64,000 nt of DNA from Epiperipatus broadwayi (GCA_028023455.1 JAQFVV010006273.1:5001128-5065127); one strand, 5' to 3'; shown: positions 33,680-46,951, counted from the first letter of the stretch. Program-made: numbers and translations. Notes: generated by a model not told the origin, from the letters alone.

Positions 33680-36190
33680 GATTTATGATGATGAGTATAA
33701 CTGTAAGTCATATTTGGTGTTTATACAAGTTCGTATGCCACTAGTTATGATGATATTGAAATTGATGAGGAATAAAAAAAAATTTGTAAATTATAAATAC
33801 AAGGGTAAAATTGCATGTATATTGAGTGGCTGGAATGCTATTGTGAGAAAAATTAAGAAAGGAAAAAGTATGGTATTGGAAAAAGGAATGAAAGAGGTAG
33901 CCAGCTTTAAAATTTTGTAAGGAGAATAGTTATGTGGTTGCAAACACTTGATTTAAAAATCATCAAAGAAGACTGTATATATAGAAAGCTTCAGATGACA
34001 AAAAAAGATATCAAATAAACCATAAAAGAATGCTATTCAGAGTATACACCCATTTCTTGGTGCTGATATAAACTGATAATAATTTGGTTATGATAAAAGT
34101 TATGCTTAACAAAAATAAAAGGGGGGGGGTATGCAAGATGGGACTTAGATAAATTAAGAAAAATGGTTAAAGGATAATTTGGTTTAACATGTGAAAATAT
34201 AATAAAAATGACTTGATAAAGATGAGGAATATATGAATAGTTCTGATAAGCATTAGTGTAGGATTAAAGAAAAAAATTAGAAATAGCAAACAAATGAAAT
34301 AGGAACTATTCAGTTAAAGAAAGCTAAATGACATTGGATAATGGAAGGTATGTTGGAAAAAATTAAATATGGAGAAGTTGGAAAAATATCAATGCTGTGA
34401 AAGGATAAATAGGATATAGAGAAATTAATAATGAACTAAGGAGAAAAAGATATTTAGCAAACAAAAGTGATTGGAACAAGAATATAGAGAGATAGAAGTA
34501 TATTAACTAATAAAAAGATATGATCTGGTATTTAATAGAATTAGAAATATCACTTGGGGAAAAAAAAAAGATTAACAAGTGAAATAACTAATAAGAATGG
34601 AAAAAAAGATTAACTGATATTACTGACATATAAAAGAATATTTTCAATATCTATTTAGAAAATAAAATAATTCATTTACTTTTAAATTGGAAATGAAAAT
34701 GTTAAAGTATATGATAGAGATATGAATATATTGACAGATGAAATAATAAAGTCAACTGAACAAATAAAAATGGTAAAGCTGTCAATAGAATTTTTGAAAG
34801 AAATGGCAGAAATTGCTATAAAGAAAATAACTGGATCTTGCAACTTGATATATAATAATAGAGTTTAACCTGAAGATTTTTTGAGAACTATAATAAGTTC
34901 AATTGCTAAAAAGAAAAAAGCTGTTTGTTGTGAAGAGTACAGGACAATAAAATTATTATCCCATGTGTCTAAAGTTTTATTGATGATTTTAATTGAAAGA
35001 ATTTATTGGAAGATAGAATATCGTGAAAGAAAACTTTGGTTTTTAGAGAAGGAAAAGTATAAGAGATGTTATTGTTGCTGTTAAAATGATTGCAGAGAAA
35101 TATATTGAAAAAGATCAAAGAATTGGTATAAGTTTTGTAGATTTCAAAAAAGCATTTGTTAGAGTAATCTGGAATAAACTTATCACCATATAAAAAAATA
35201 AAGGAGTGTTTTTGAAGAAAATAAGTTTGATCTGAAATATGTATATTGGGTAAAGAATAGGAATTAGACTAGAAATAAATTATACTGATAAAATAAATAT
35301 AAAAAGAGTTATTAGGCAAAGATACAATATAACACCTATGCTTTTTAATATTTATTTAGAGACATGTTAAATAATTACTTAGATTGTGGAAGAATTGTTG
35401 ATGAAAATAGAATATTAAAATGTATAAGATTTTCAGATGGTATAGCTCTTGTAGGGATGAAAAAAGTTTTCTGAATATATTGAATAAATTGGAAGAATGA
35501 TGTATTCAATATGAAGTAAAAATTAATGTTGAGAAGACAAAGTATTTATGGATAGAGAGGAATAAAAAAGACTTTATGGATAAAGAGAAATAAAAAAAGA
35601 CTGCAAGTTGAAATTCATGATAATATAGTTCAACAAGTACATGGATTTAGATATTTATGTATTAGAAGAAATGAAGATAACATTAAAGAAGAATAACACC
35701 GGCAAAGGGAGGCATTTATTAAGAGAACATATTTTGTGGACCTTTAAAAAAAGAAATAAAAAAAAGTTTAATTAAATGTTATGGATAAAGTATGCTATTG
35801 TATAATTGTGAAACATAAGCAATGAGTAAAAAAAAATTAGAAACAGATTGGAAGCTTTAGAGATGTGGACATGGAGAAGAATGAAAAAAATAATTGGATA
35901 AATAAAATGGAAAATGATAAAGTTTTGAAAAGAGTAAATGAAAAATGATTGATTGAAAAAATTAGAGATAGAAAAAAAACTGGATTGTACATACCTTTAG
36001 AAGAAAAAATTAGTTTAATGAAAATATTTTGGAGTGAATGGTGAATGGAAATAAGAAGAAAAAAACGATGCAAAAGTTTGACCTTATTGGATGATATAAA
36101 AGATGGGAAGAGATACATGAATTTAAAGAGCTGGGCAATGAAATAATGGAGTAGAGAAATTAATGAATATCTGATATAAGTGCTATTTGG
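33680..36190 (+). pseudogene. Dead LINE with endonuclease and reverse transcriptase remnants
   Basis: This is the most complete LINE order in the window. GWNAIVRKIKKGKSMVLEKG (about 33820-33880) resembles the GDWNA.VG...G..G motif of the apurinic-type endonuclease. CCEEYRTIKLLSHVSKVLL (about 34925-34985) and ERYIEKDQRIGISFVDFKKA (about 35093-35155, motif A with aspartate) belong to the reverse transcriptase. CIRFSDGIALVG (about 35420-35460) replaces FADD with FSDG. The C-terminal blocks RRMKKIIG, EKIRDRKKTG and RYMNLKSWAMK follow (about 35875-36150). Frameshifts and stops occur throughout, so it is inactive. The family differs from the other LINEs here. Confidence 0.75.
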
Positions 36191-36580
36191 ACTTGTCCAT
36201 AGGACAGAATACTATTGTTGGAAAAAATTATGCAAATATTAAAATCGTTGATTGCAAAACTAAGGTCTGTTTAACAGCTCTCAATAAAGAATCCATAAAG
36301 AAAGAGGTATTTATCTAATAGGCTTTCCGATTATTAAAGATAAAAAACTTGGGCGTTTTTTCTTTTTGTTTTATCATCGAGCTCTGTCTTTTTTAACCTT
36401 TTCTCTCTCATTCTATACTTGAAATTATAATTACACTTTTGCCGCATACTTAAATTATGATAATAATAAAAGAGGCAAGAAAGAGTATAATCTTTATTTT
36501 ATTTATTAACACAAACAAAACAATTTAATACAATTTGTAATAAAAAGAAAATAAGTATTTTTCATTTATTGTAAAAAAAC
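36191..36580. other. Gap between LINE and hAT remnants
   Basis: No coding sequence is recognised. I looked here for the second terminal repeat of the hAT element and did not find one. Confidence 0.5.
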
Positions 36581-36582
36581 CT

Positions 36583-38110
36583 TTATTTACTATTTTTCAG
36601 TTTAACATTTAATGAGATATCTGAATCTGACTTTTTTTTTTTAGAATATATTTTTTTGCAAAGTCGAATTTTGAATACGCATATTCTTAAATTTTCCAAG
36701 GATTCTGACCGTGAACGATTCTTGTTTTTAATATTGTTCAAAAAGTTGCTTTGTACAAATATAACGTTGAGAATTTGGAAATTCACTCTTAAGGGATAAC
36801 CAAAATGATGTGATATCTATTGTTAAATATTTTAATTGTAAATCTTTATCATTTCTTATTTCTATTCTTTTTTTTTTTCTGTATTACTTGAATTTGTTGA
36901 TATACTCACAGATTCACAGTTAAAACAACGGGATTTCTCACTCACTCAAAAATAATATATCAAGTATAGATGCAAAAGATATTTTTTAAAAGTTGTGTAT
37001 AATAAACCTAAAGTGGAGAATTTGTTCCATAATATTTTTATTTAATTTACATCTTTTCATTAATTCAAATCTTTGTAATGCATTTTCTCTTTTAATGCTT
37101 TTTGGCCAGAGCACTATTTTTTCTTTAAAACCATTAATTGTTCTGTAGATGTAAGAATATGTTCATGATTTCCGAACATACTTGTATTAAAAGTGTTTAA
37201 ACACAAAATTAATCTGCTAGAAATGCAACTTGATTAAACCAAACCTCACCATAAAAGTAAATTACCTAATTTAGAATGTTGCATTTTTAAAAATTAATAT
37301 TTCTTTTTTTAATTTATGACTTAATAGAACTCTTCCTTAAGACAATCACCCACTTCTGTATGTAATAAGAGCTGTATATGGGAAACATCCATTGAAAAAC
37401 ATAATTCTGCAAATAATTTTGAATGCAATGGCCTGCTTTTTATATAATTAATAATTTTAAGTATCATCTAGAACTTTTTATAATTCAAGTGCTAATGATT
37501 TTGTTATTTGCAGGTCTTTATATAGAAAATGTATAAAAGTGTTGGCTTCTTTTTTTTTTTGCGGAAGAGTAACAAATTCTTTTATATTTCTGGATATAGA
37601 TTGGACTTAATCTGTGCAATTCTTATGCACACATCTCAAGAAGTGTTTATTACAATTAAAAATCAAAAATTTATTGACCCTTTGTTTTGTTTGGAGTGAT
37701 TAACAAAATAAAAACTGTTATAGGATTTCTATTTTGAAAACAAATCTACTGAATGCTAAATGTTGGGATGTTCCCAATAGATTCATCCAACTCAACTGCA
37801 AACCTATTTACTTCTTTGAAGTAAGATATTTGAAATTCTACATTTTTAGATAAATCCTCAATATGCTGAGAAATTATATTATCTAAGAAGCAAAATTTTT
37901 AAAACTTGTTTTCTTGTATTCTTGTTCATTATTTTTTACAATTGCATGGCAGGATGTATGATATTTTATTTTCTTAAGTGTAATTTCTGAAACTGCAAAA
38001 CTCACTTGTTGTGCTTTATTGATATTATTTCATATTTGCTCTATGTTTTTGCTTCTTTCGTATTACTGAGTGCAAGTTGTTTAAAATAATCCACTGGTAT
38101 TTTGGACAAG
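36583..38110 (-). pseudogene. Dead hAT transposase (ZBED/EPM2AIP1-like)
   Basis: The minus strand carries scattered blocks of a hAT transposase, which excises and reinserts hAT elements. SNTKEAKT lies near 38060. HIEDLSKNVEFQISYFKEVN then RFAVELDES (about 37870-37760) contains the first catalytic aspartate, in LDES. INGFKEKI.LWPKSIKREN (about 37140-37080) follows. The C-terminal dimerisation block FLNNIKNKNRSRSESLENLR, then ICVFKI (about 36745-36670), resembles FS.L..IK.K.RSRL..E..LR. The frame is broken in many places. A hAT-like terminal repeat lies at 39833-39847, upstream on the same strand, and may belong to this element. Confidence 0.7.
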
Positions 38111-38619
38111 TGGTAATGCAGTATTGTAAATATTTCTTTAACTTGTTAGAACACATATAATTTTATTTGCTAATGTTACATGACAAATTACACATATGAA
38201 ATATAGTGTATTTTTTTCACTACATATAATACTAAATGATAAACATTTTTTATTATATTGATGAATGATTGTGTTTAGCTTGCTGCACTAGTATAATCTT
38301 CTAATTTTTGTTTTTAATTAAAAATTTAACCATTTTAATTCAAGGCTATGCAATACAAATTTTAAAAAAGGCCAAATCAAAAATAATATATATATAAAAG
38401 GGGTTACCTAAAAATAACTGAAATTGTTCACTTGAAAGTGAGAACATTGGATGCCTTTTAAGGAGATTCCTTTGCACTAGTCTGCCACCTGTTATCATCA
38501 AAATAAGTTATGTTATGATATAATAAATATTTTTGCTAAGTGTCTCAATTATTTGTCAATTTTTGTAATTGCTGAATAGTTGGAACAATATGTAATTCTG
38601 TTTTTTTTTTTTAGGAAAA

Positions 38620-39310
38620 ATGGCAGGGAAAACAGTTGTAATGCTTGCATCAGCTTACAAGAAAGCTGCTCTGGGGTAAACACAAGTTTATGAGTGTTTA
38701 ATAAAAGTATTAAATTCACCAAATTCCAGTAAATTATAGTGAGTAAAGTCTAATGTCAAGAAAAATTTGACTTGTTTTGAGATGCAAAGAGCATTGTTCA
38801 CGCAGAATTTATCATAACAACCAGACATTTAAAACCTATGAGTTCTGAAAAATTGTGTGATGCTGTAAAATGAAATGTTCTGAAATTTGGTTTAATGGAG
38901 AGAATAAGATTTACCATGATAATGTGCCAGCACACAAAGCCTTGAGTGTGAAATAATTTTTAATTAAATTCAGTATGTTCCAGCTTATCTATCAGACATT
39001 TATCTGATCTTGCTCTATGCAACTTTTTGTTCTCTCAAAAAAAAGATGACTTAATTTTTTTTTGCAGACTTAAAATGAAATAAAATGATGCAAGCATTAA
39101 TAGGCATGACATTGTAAGAGTGTCACTACTTTGAAAAGTGAAAAACAGCTTTACACCAATGCATTGCATTAAATGGATTGTATTTTGAAAGGGATACAAT
39201 TTGTAATACCTAGAAACAAATTCACAATTTTTATTACAAAATTCCATGTCATTTTTAGATCCTCCCTCATACTAGTAAACCAGTGAGTCATACCTTTTAA
39301 AAAAATATTG
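38620..39310 (+). pseudogene. Dead mariner transposase
   Basis: Plus-strand translation gives VVMLASAYKKAALG, a stop, then TQVYECL (about 38635-38705, the DNA-binding helix-turn-helix block ALGKTQVYEWF). KSNVKKNLTCFE and IVHAEFI (about 38748-38815) follow. NKIYHDNVPAHKALSV (about 38903-38950) carries the HHDNAPAH catalytic motif, with one histidine replaced by tyrosine. LSIRHLSDLALCNFLFSQKK (about 38984-39043) is equivalent to SPDLAPCDFFLFPKLK, and ALHQCIALNGLYFERD (about 39150-39200) is close to the end. The family cuts and pastes at TA dinucleotides. Part of the N-terminal half is deleted and frameshifts are frequent. Terminal repeats were not identified. Confidence 0.8.
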
Positions 39311-39779
39311 GTTTAATTAAACCTACTTGGAAAATTTTTAAAACAAGAATTTTCAAGGTAATTATACCCAACTACTTCACCATTTCAAATCTAGATAGAA
39401 CTGTATGACACATTTCATGTGGAATTCACATCCGGATTATTTCAAGCACAATGAGGGACTGCTGAGTTAAATTTACTTTTGTAATTCTGCCAGAACATAG
39501 CCCCATTATTGATGATTATGACATAGTTCTTGTCAAATTGTGCCATCTGTGGATGTATCACATTATTCATTTTTAAAGGCTACATCCCACTTTAAATATA
39601 AACCAATGTTTTAATATATATTTTTGTTTATGAATATTTTTTTTTACTAATGTATATGTTTATTTATTATAATAATGGTGTACTCATATAATCAATTTAA
39701 AGGAGTTTTAATTTTGATATGTACCTTATTGTGCTTTGGAATTCTTTCAAAAATTATTTAATTAATGATCTTTAAAAAT

Positions 39780-39847
39780 TTTGCAGCACACCTACAATTC
39801 TCTCACAACACACCAATGTGTTATGATATACTGGTTGAAAATCACTG
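39780..39847 (-). mobile_element. hAT terminal region
   Basis: Read on the minus strand the segment starts CAGTGATTTTCAACC, then a block with ACACATTGGTGTGTTGTGAG, which is the outer end of a widespread hAT type (CAGTGGTTCTCAACC). The partner end was not found. It may be the 5' end of the element whose transposase lies at 36583-38110. Confidence 0.65.
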
Positions 39848-39859
39848 CTTTAATTAATA

Positions 39860-42800
39860 ATAGTTAACAACTGTGCTATCTATATTCTAGTTACATGAAA
39901 TGATAAGAAAAATATAAAAACGTTCATGTTCTTCTGGATTGCAATTAAACTCCAGTTTAAGGACATAGTAGATAAATGTATTCTTGCTTTATATGTGGTA
40001 TGTGCATACATAAAGACAGATTTAGATTGTTTTACACTTTTGTGAGAAAACACTGCAACCAAATAAATTGGCATCATAATGGTTCTATTTCCATTGCTTT
40101 CGATTTCATCTTAGTAGCATCACATATTAAAATTTATATTTAGATAAGATAATCCTATTTTTATATAAGCATATATATATAAAGATCTTTGTCTAAAAGG
40201 AGATAAAATAATCAAACAACAAAGTGCTATGCATACCATTTAAATAGCATCAACTTTTAAATACAACTGTGAACAAGAATGCTAAGAAAAAAAGTCATAA
40301 ATAAGAAGTTAAAGATGATTATTAAAATGATCAAATAAATTAATTTGTGAACTGCATTTTGTTCTTATATCCCAAATGCTAGTTTATTAAATACGCTTTT
40401 TGTGTTAAATTGTGAAGCAAATATTACTTTTTTAAAAGACGTTCATACCATGCCTAATTTGTAGATCTTCATTATATTCTCAGCCATATCTTTAACACAA
40501 AATCAATGAAAAGTGCAATTTTTAAGTGTTTTTGAAATAATCTTTATAATGAAAATAACTGCCTGTCTACACATTACTATATTTAGAATTATCAAACCAT
40601 TAAAATTTTATTACTTTGCTTTATAAATAATAGATTCAATAATATATCCAGTAAGCTCAATAATGTAACAATTGACCTTACATTTTGTTACAGTACTTTT
40701 AGAAACTTATGAAATATTCATAAATGTTTTATATTATTTATTTTAAGTTATTGATCTATATTGATCTGAGATGATTATTATGATGAAATACATTGTCATA
40801 ACTTTTCACATGCAGCAACAGTACATTGAAACTTGGGTTGACCATAGACATTTAGATCTATCTGAGTACTTAAAATAACTTACCAGATATTTAAATTGAT
40901 TCACAACTTTAAATTTGTCCAAACTAAAAATTGATAAAGATTTTTTTTTTCCAATTATTTTGAAAATTCTGTAAATTATCTTTTGAATTGATAAAAATTG
41001 TATTATACTATATATAAAAAATTCTTTTATCTACTCTAATTGGTTGCTGTTTCTTTTTAACTGATGCAAAAATGCCACTATTATTATTATTATTTTTTTT
41101 GCATTTTAAAGCCTCCTTCGTGACATTATATTGTCATAAAATTGAAAAACAAAATTGGAGATAGTATATATTTCTACTTACTAATCAGTTTTAATTTCAA
41201 ATGCTTCACATTTTAAGCCAGTAGCAATAACTGCTTTTTATTCAGCTAAACATAAGATGATCAAATGAATACATTTTGATGGAAAACTTACTAATTTTAC
41301 ATATGGTCACAAACTTTTTCATTTTGTCAAATTAAAGTTCATGAAAAAAAAACATTAAACTTCATTTGATGTGGTAGATTAAACTAATATTTTATAAAAC
41401 TTATTGCAGTCTCTTACCTTAAAACCATTCTTAAAATTATGTCTAAATAATTTCAAATTTTTTGAAGTCAACATGTAACCATGTTAGACATCTTATCAAG
41501 ACTAACATTTTTTTTTACTTTTAAGATTAATAAAAGCTGTATCAATATTATTTAATCTGAATATCTTTTTCTAAATCTAAATGTGTAGAAGGAATAAATG
41601 TGTCATTAATAATCATTTCAGTTCTTATATCATTATTTAAAAAAAGATCAAATATTCTCTTTATCTCTATAAAATATTTGCTGCAAAATACAACAATGCA
41701 TTGAATAAGATTTTATAAATATTAATAGATCTGTATGTTACTTTTAATGTTTATGCTTTATATGTGTAAAATGATCTTAATCTGTAAATGATTATATTTT
41801 TTACACTTATAATTTATTACTCTTTTATATTTTTATGTTAATTGCCAAACTTCTGCAATTAAATCTCTATATCATTTATAAACTCACATTTATTTTTTCT
41901 ATCAAATTAAAAAATGGGTAATGATTACTTTTAAGAAACTCACTAATTTTTTATTCTTTTAGTAAACCCAAGAATAGACTTTATTTATATTCACAATGTA
42001 TTACTCAATAAAATATCAGGCTTCTTTAATACAACATTCTTGAAAATCCAAGTTGTCAATTGTAGCCTTTAATAACAATTGGGAATTTGCATGGGTGTTA
42101 ACTTTCTTTTAAAATACCAAAATCAAATTGCCTAACTATAAGTTTAGAATAGGATGCACTTTTAATTGTAATTATCATTTTAATCTTGAGGACGCCAACC
42201 TATCATCAGTCAAATGATATGTATTTATAAATGTCAATTTTTTTAAATTTCTATTTTCTAATTATAATGTAATCCATATGAGCAATTAATTTGAGCATGG
42301 ATACAATCTGACTTTTATAGTCATTTTTGATAAATAAAGCGTTGATGATATTCAATCCAAAAAGTGCATAAAAATTCAATAAATATACGTCATTTGAGTT
42401 CATAAAAACAAAAATATTATTTCTAATAATTTTAGTGCAAAGTTTATTTCCTATTAACACAATGCATTAAAATCTTCAGAAGAAAAAATATTTTTTGATG
42501 TTGTTGTTGTTCTGATATGCTCCAATGAAAATCAAAAAATTGTTTTCTGTATCAAATATTAATCAAGTGGGAAATACTATTTTACAAAATATCAGAAATT
42601 ACAAAAAAACAAACAAACTTATAGACATATATCTATTTAATTAAATATTCTTTTTGTAGAAGATAAACTTCATGAAAAGCTGTTATGTTAATCTTTATGT
42701 CTTTTTAGTAAAAATTCTTACCTTGATTAGGTCTTGAAAATTTTACACCAAGCAAACCTTTTATGCATTTATTTTGAGAAAGTAATAAACTTAAAACAAC

Positions 42801-43070
42801 GTCATTACGTAATAGTATTTCCTAATTTATCATCTTTCCCATTATTGATTTTATATTTATTATTATATAAAGCAGTCCAGCAGACTTAATGATTAACAGA
42901 TTGTGCGAGAAAATCATTATTGTACGTTTTCTATTTATATTGCATTAAATTCTTAAAAATTCTTTTTGGATACAAATAGACATGGAATGTTTCCCCAGAG
43001 ATATAGCTATTTTTATCCTGATTAAGCGGCTCTATACTTGGAATGAAATGTAATATATATATATATATAA
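39860..43070. other. Long AT-rich stretch without recognised gene
   Basis: Short frames at 39880-40077 and 42251-42460 have no recognisable domain and look like chance. No hairpin or repeat match was seen. Confidence 0.5.
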
Positions 43071-43078
43071 TAAACTTA

Positions 43079-44100
43079 CCTACATAGCCACTTTTAATAT
43101 TTCAACCAGAAGACTGTGCCAGTTTTCTAGTTGGAAAATTAAAAACGGCTACATAGATAAATTATAGTGTTTTGTTTTTTATTTATTTTAGTTAGTTTAT
43201 GTATTTCTCATTGTTTTAATATATATAAATTAATAAGTAACATGTTAAAATGTACTATATGTTAGTTTTTTAAATTATAATAACGATACTTATAAATAAA
43301 TATAATTTATAACTCATATAGCAATACTATCAGTTGTAAAGATTTAACAGTTATTAATGAAATTTAGGTAGATGAGAAATAGATATCACATGACTTTCTC
43401 AGAATTGTATCTTTAAACATTAGCATATTGTAATTTATTATAGTATTGTTCAGTTTTTTATTATAGTACAGTTTATTGCTACTAAAAATTTTTAAAAATT
43501 TTGTTCTATATTTATTAACATATTCTTATATATAAGTTCAGCAATACATTTTTGCTTTGCAAGTGTGCAATATAATACTACCTACAGGATTAGTAAAAAT
43601 TAGTTTTAGTTAGATTATTACAATAATTCAATTTTTTCTGTACTTTTTAAGCAATTTTATTTTCTTTAATGAACAATTATTATATTTGATTGAACAATAC
43701 TATAATTAAAAAAGTGAACAATACTACAATAAATAAACAAAATGCTAATATTAAAATAGACAATTCCTGGAATGTCATGTGACATGTTTCTCTCTACATA
43801 AATGCAATTAATCATTGTTAAACATATGTAAACAAGAGTACTGCTGTGTAAGTTATATATTGTATTTATTTATATGTGCCATTATTATAATATAAAAGAA
43901 TAACATATAGTACATTTTAACAGGTAACTTATTAATTTATATATATGAAAACAATAAGAAATATATAAACTAAATAAAAGCAATTTAGAAATAAATAAAA
44001 AACAAAACACAATTAATTATCTACATAGTCGTTTTTAATGTTCCAACTAAAAAACTGGATTAATCCTCTAGTTGAAATATTCAAAGTGGATATTTTGTAT
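43079..44100. mobile_element. 1-kb foldback element with hairpin ends
   Basis: The left half (from 43079) and the right half (to 44100) are reverse complements over about 500 bases each, centred near 43600. For example, GTGTTTTGTTTTTTATTTAT and ATATATAAATTAATAAGT on the left are found inverted at about 43929-44010. Matching pairs continue inward (CACATGAC; TATAGTATTGTTCA) nearly to the centre. Identity is about 75-80 percent by eye. Each end is itself a hairpin of about 80 bases: 43079-43115 with 43121-43158, and 44019-44056 with 44067-44100, built on CTACATAG...TTTTTAAT..TCCAACTA. There is no coding frame. It fits a foldback or MITE-type element moved in trans. Confidence 0.8.
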
Positions 44101-44734
44101 GAATGTTTGTGATGACCGTTAATTATAATTAAATGTTGAACTATTTCCATCATGTGATATTATTAAATATTTTTAGAAAAACTCAAACTTTTTAAAACTC
44201 TTTCAAATAAATTTAACTATTAATAATAACATACAGATTAGCATATAATACAATATTTCAGATATTATTTTCCTCTTTTTTTCAGCTATTTCTGGATAAA
44301 GTATAGCACACTATAAAAAAATTCTAACCTCAATAAAACTTAAACTTCAAATGATGGAAAATAAAAAGTTCATGTATAAAATACCATTTAAATGTGGAAA
44401 AAAATTATATTGTAATTAGACAATCATCTCACTGAAAAGTGATTAAAAGAGAACAAACTAATGATTAGTAAAGAATGTGTTTAAAATAGCAAACCAATGC
44501 CATTACCAATAAACATATGTCCAAATGGAAAAAGCCAAAAATATTGGACAGAGATGGAAAATTATAAAGAGCAAGATTTAAAAACATTGCTCAGATTACA
44601 ATGGCAAACCATCTCATAAATCAACTTAAATGTGATAATTTTTTAGAAACTAATTAGTAATCCTTCCCTTAAAAAAGTGGAGAATTAGGAATCCCTCATA
44701 TCTAAGTTATAAAATTTCTACTGATTATTATTGC

Positions 44735-44855
44735 CTTTGATAGAATAGCCTAGTTGGTTAGAGTGTAACTTTAATCTAATGGTTACAATGCATATTTATA
44801 ATGTAAATGCTACGGTGCAGTATCTGATATTACTCATGAGATAAGTGTTTTTTGT
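44735..44855 (+). repeat. tRNA-derived SINE, family T
   Basis: GCCTTTGATAGAATAGCCTA followed by GTTGGTTAGAG (44733-44763) is a tRNA box A-like head, shared with the copy at 52890. The expected box B is eroded in this copy. Confidence 0.55.
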
Positions 44856-44944
44856 AATATAATTAAACTTCCAAATTTGATTTTTTTAGTATAAAACATT
44901 ATTTACAATAAAAATTATAATACTTAAATATAAGTATAGTATAT

Positions 44945-45040
44945 ATACCTAAGCTAGGTGTAAGTAAAGGGGGTTTAAACCTAGGTGTTTATGATCTCTT
45001 TAGTCATACACTCCATCTTATACAACTGATTGATATATAT
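44945..45040 (-). repeat. SINE-like repeat, family S
   Basis: The reverse complement reads ATAAGATGGAGTGTATGACT, then a stretch ending in AGGTTTAAACCCCC, matching the family S order. An inverted copy lies just across a TA tract at 45050-45200. Confidence 0.5.
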
Positions 45041-45049
45041 ATATATATA

Positions 45050-45200
45050 TGACCAACATATATTGTTCAACGTGAATTACGTATATTGAAGATTATTTAT
45101 TTTTTCACATGAATGTGGTCATGTATGTCAATTGTATAACATGGAATGGATGACCAAAGGAAGTTTGAAAGTCTGGGTTTAAATTCCCTATAATATATAT
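45050..45200 (+). repeat. SINE-like repeat, family S
   Basis: ATTGAAGATTATTT, CACATGAATGTGGTCATGT, ATGGAATGGATGACCAAAGG and GTCTGGGTTTAAATTCCCTA occur in order, followed by an A/T tail. The GGTTTAAATTCC string is box B-like. Confidence 0.6.
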
Positions 45201-46370
45201 TATAATATTTATATAAAAAGAAGAAAAAAATATAACCATAAAAAAATGGAGTTTCTAACTAAGATCACTTGGTTGCTTTCATTTAAAAAAATTATTATCT
45301 GTTAATATAATAAAATATATTTTTTTTATTTATTATGAACATTATTTACAATGAATATTATAATATTTATATATGTATATAAAACATTAACATATAATCA
45401 TAGATAGCAAAATCAGAAAAAAAAGTCTATTGTTTAGATTTAGAGTACCACCAATACCATTTTTATTACTTTCATTTAGGAAAAGAATAATCAGTTATTA
45501 TAATGATATAAATGTGATTATATTTATTATATGCATTATTTGTGATAAAAAATATAATATTTTCATTAAGTTAATAATATTTGTAGAAAATATAGCCATA
45601 GGCCACAAAAAATAGAGAAATAAAATTACTTACATTCAGACTACACAGCAATGACAGATATAACTAAATTCTAAAAAATTGAAATAAAACTTACACTATT
45701 TGATACTAATAAACCTAGTTTAAATTTTCTAAATTATAGATACATCTAAAAGGTGATGAGATGAATGTCTGTTTAATTTATATTATATGATATTAAAATA
45801 CACAAAATTTAATATTGGTATTACATACTACTTGTAGCCATTGAGAGTTAAATTTAGCATTCATAAATCTAAAATATCCCAGTCTCAAGACTCATACTAA
45901 TTTTGTTACTAGTCTGGCCAAAAACAACAGAAAAAGAGAAAAGATAATAATATTAAAAATAATATATTTTATATTAAACTTGTGCTATTGGTTGAATATA
46001 TGTCAAAAAGTTTAAATTAGCTTGGATTTTTCTAAAACCTTTTAACAATTAATATTAAATGATAGCATATAATTGCAATTATATCATAATTTTTGATTTT
46101 TATCAATATCTCTCTCATTCAACTTCCCCATCTTACACCTATATACTATTGACAAATGTCAGATTATCACAGATGCATTTTGTGAACTCCTGTTGTTTCA
46201 TAGATGAGTAAGATCTATCAAACATCTAAATCTTTACACCCACATTGTCCAATCACTGTTTTTTATGACATTGTTTTTATACAAGAAATAACTGGTTTCT
46301 AAACAATATACATATATATATTGTCATGAATATTTTTATGATTATAAGATATAAAAACAATTTTTAGGTT
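45201..46370. other. AT-rich stretch without recognised gene
   Basis: No domain-bearing frame was seen. It lies upstream of the host gene, and promoter elements cannot be told from the background. Confidence 0.5.
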
Positions 46371-46377
46371 GTCACAT

Positions 46378-46837
46378 GTGTAGTTTTCTGCATAGAGAAA
46401 TTATTCCATCTAGCACCCAAAGAATCCTGTTTAAAATTTCTAAAATTTCCAAAAAGGTTTTCATCCATTAAAACAGAAAATTTCTTCATTGAATTAGATT
46501 TCAATGTTTCAATAAAATTCCTTTTATTTTTGTCTCGACTAAGACTTAATGAAGTGCTATTATATCTCAAGTAATAAGATTGTGATTGTGTGTAATTTAC
46601 AAAACGTTCATTCACATGTATTTAATCACAAACTCATTATTACTTGAGGTACAGCAGTTTTTCATTACAATCTTGACCTTGACCAAGATAAATGTGCTTT
46701 CATCAAAATTCTGATTACCTAATACAGTGCAGGAACTTTTTGTTTTAGTATATGAAGACCTTTTCTAAGATTTTAGAACTTTAAACAGGATTATTTGTGT
46801 GTTAGATAAAATAATTTCTCTATGCAGAAAACTAATA
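46378..46837. mobile_element. Full-length palindromic element (about 460 bp)
   Basis: The outer 70 bases on each side are reverse complements (TAGTTTTCTGCATAGAGAAA at left, its inverse at right, plus AATCCTGTTTAAA). Pairing continues inward through AAAAGG.TTTCAT, TTAAAACA and CTCAAGTAATAA to a centre near 46607. The unit is non-coding although a short minus-strand frame (46364-46615) crosses it. It sits about 580 bases upstream of the acyl-CoA synthetase start codon. Confidence 0.8.
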
Positions 46838-46851
46838 TACAGTATAACCCA

Positions 46852-46852
<1 letters not shown>

Positions 46853-46893
<41 letters not shown>

Positions 46894-46917
46894 GTATATA
46901 TATTTATATATACTTGT

Positions 46918-46951
<34 letters not shown>

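Noticed and set aside
45430-45615. 61-codon frame upstream of the acyl-CoA synthetase gene
   Set aside because: Ile/Phe-rich text typical of AT-rich background, no domain, no splice signals joining it to the gene.
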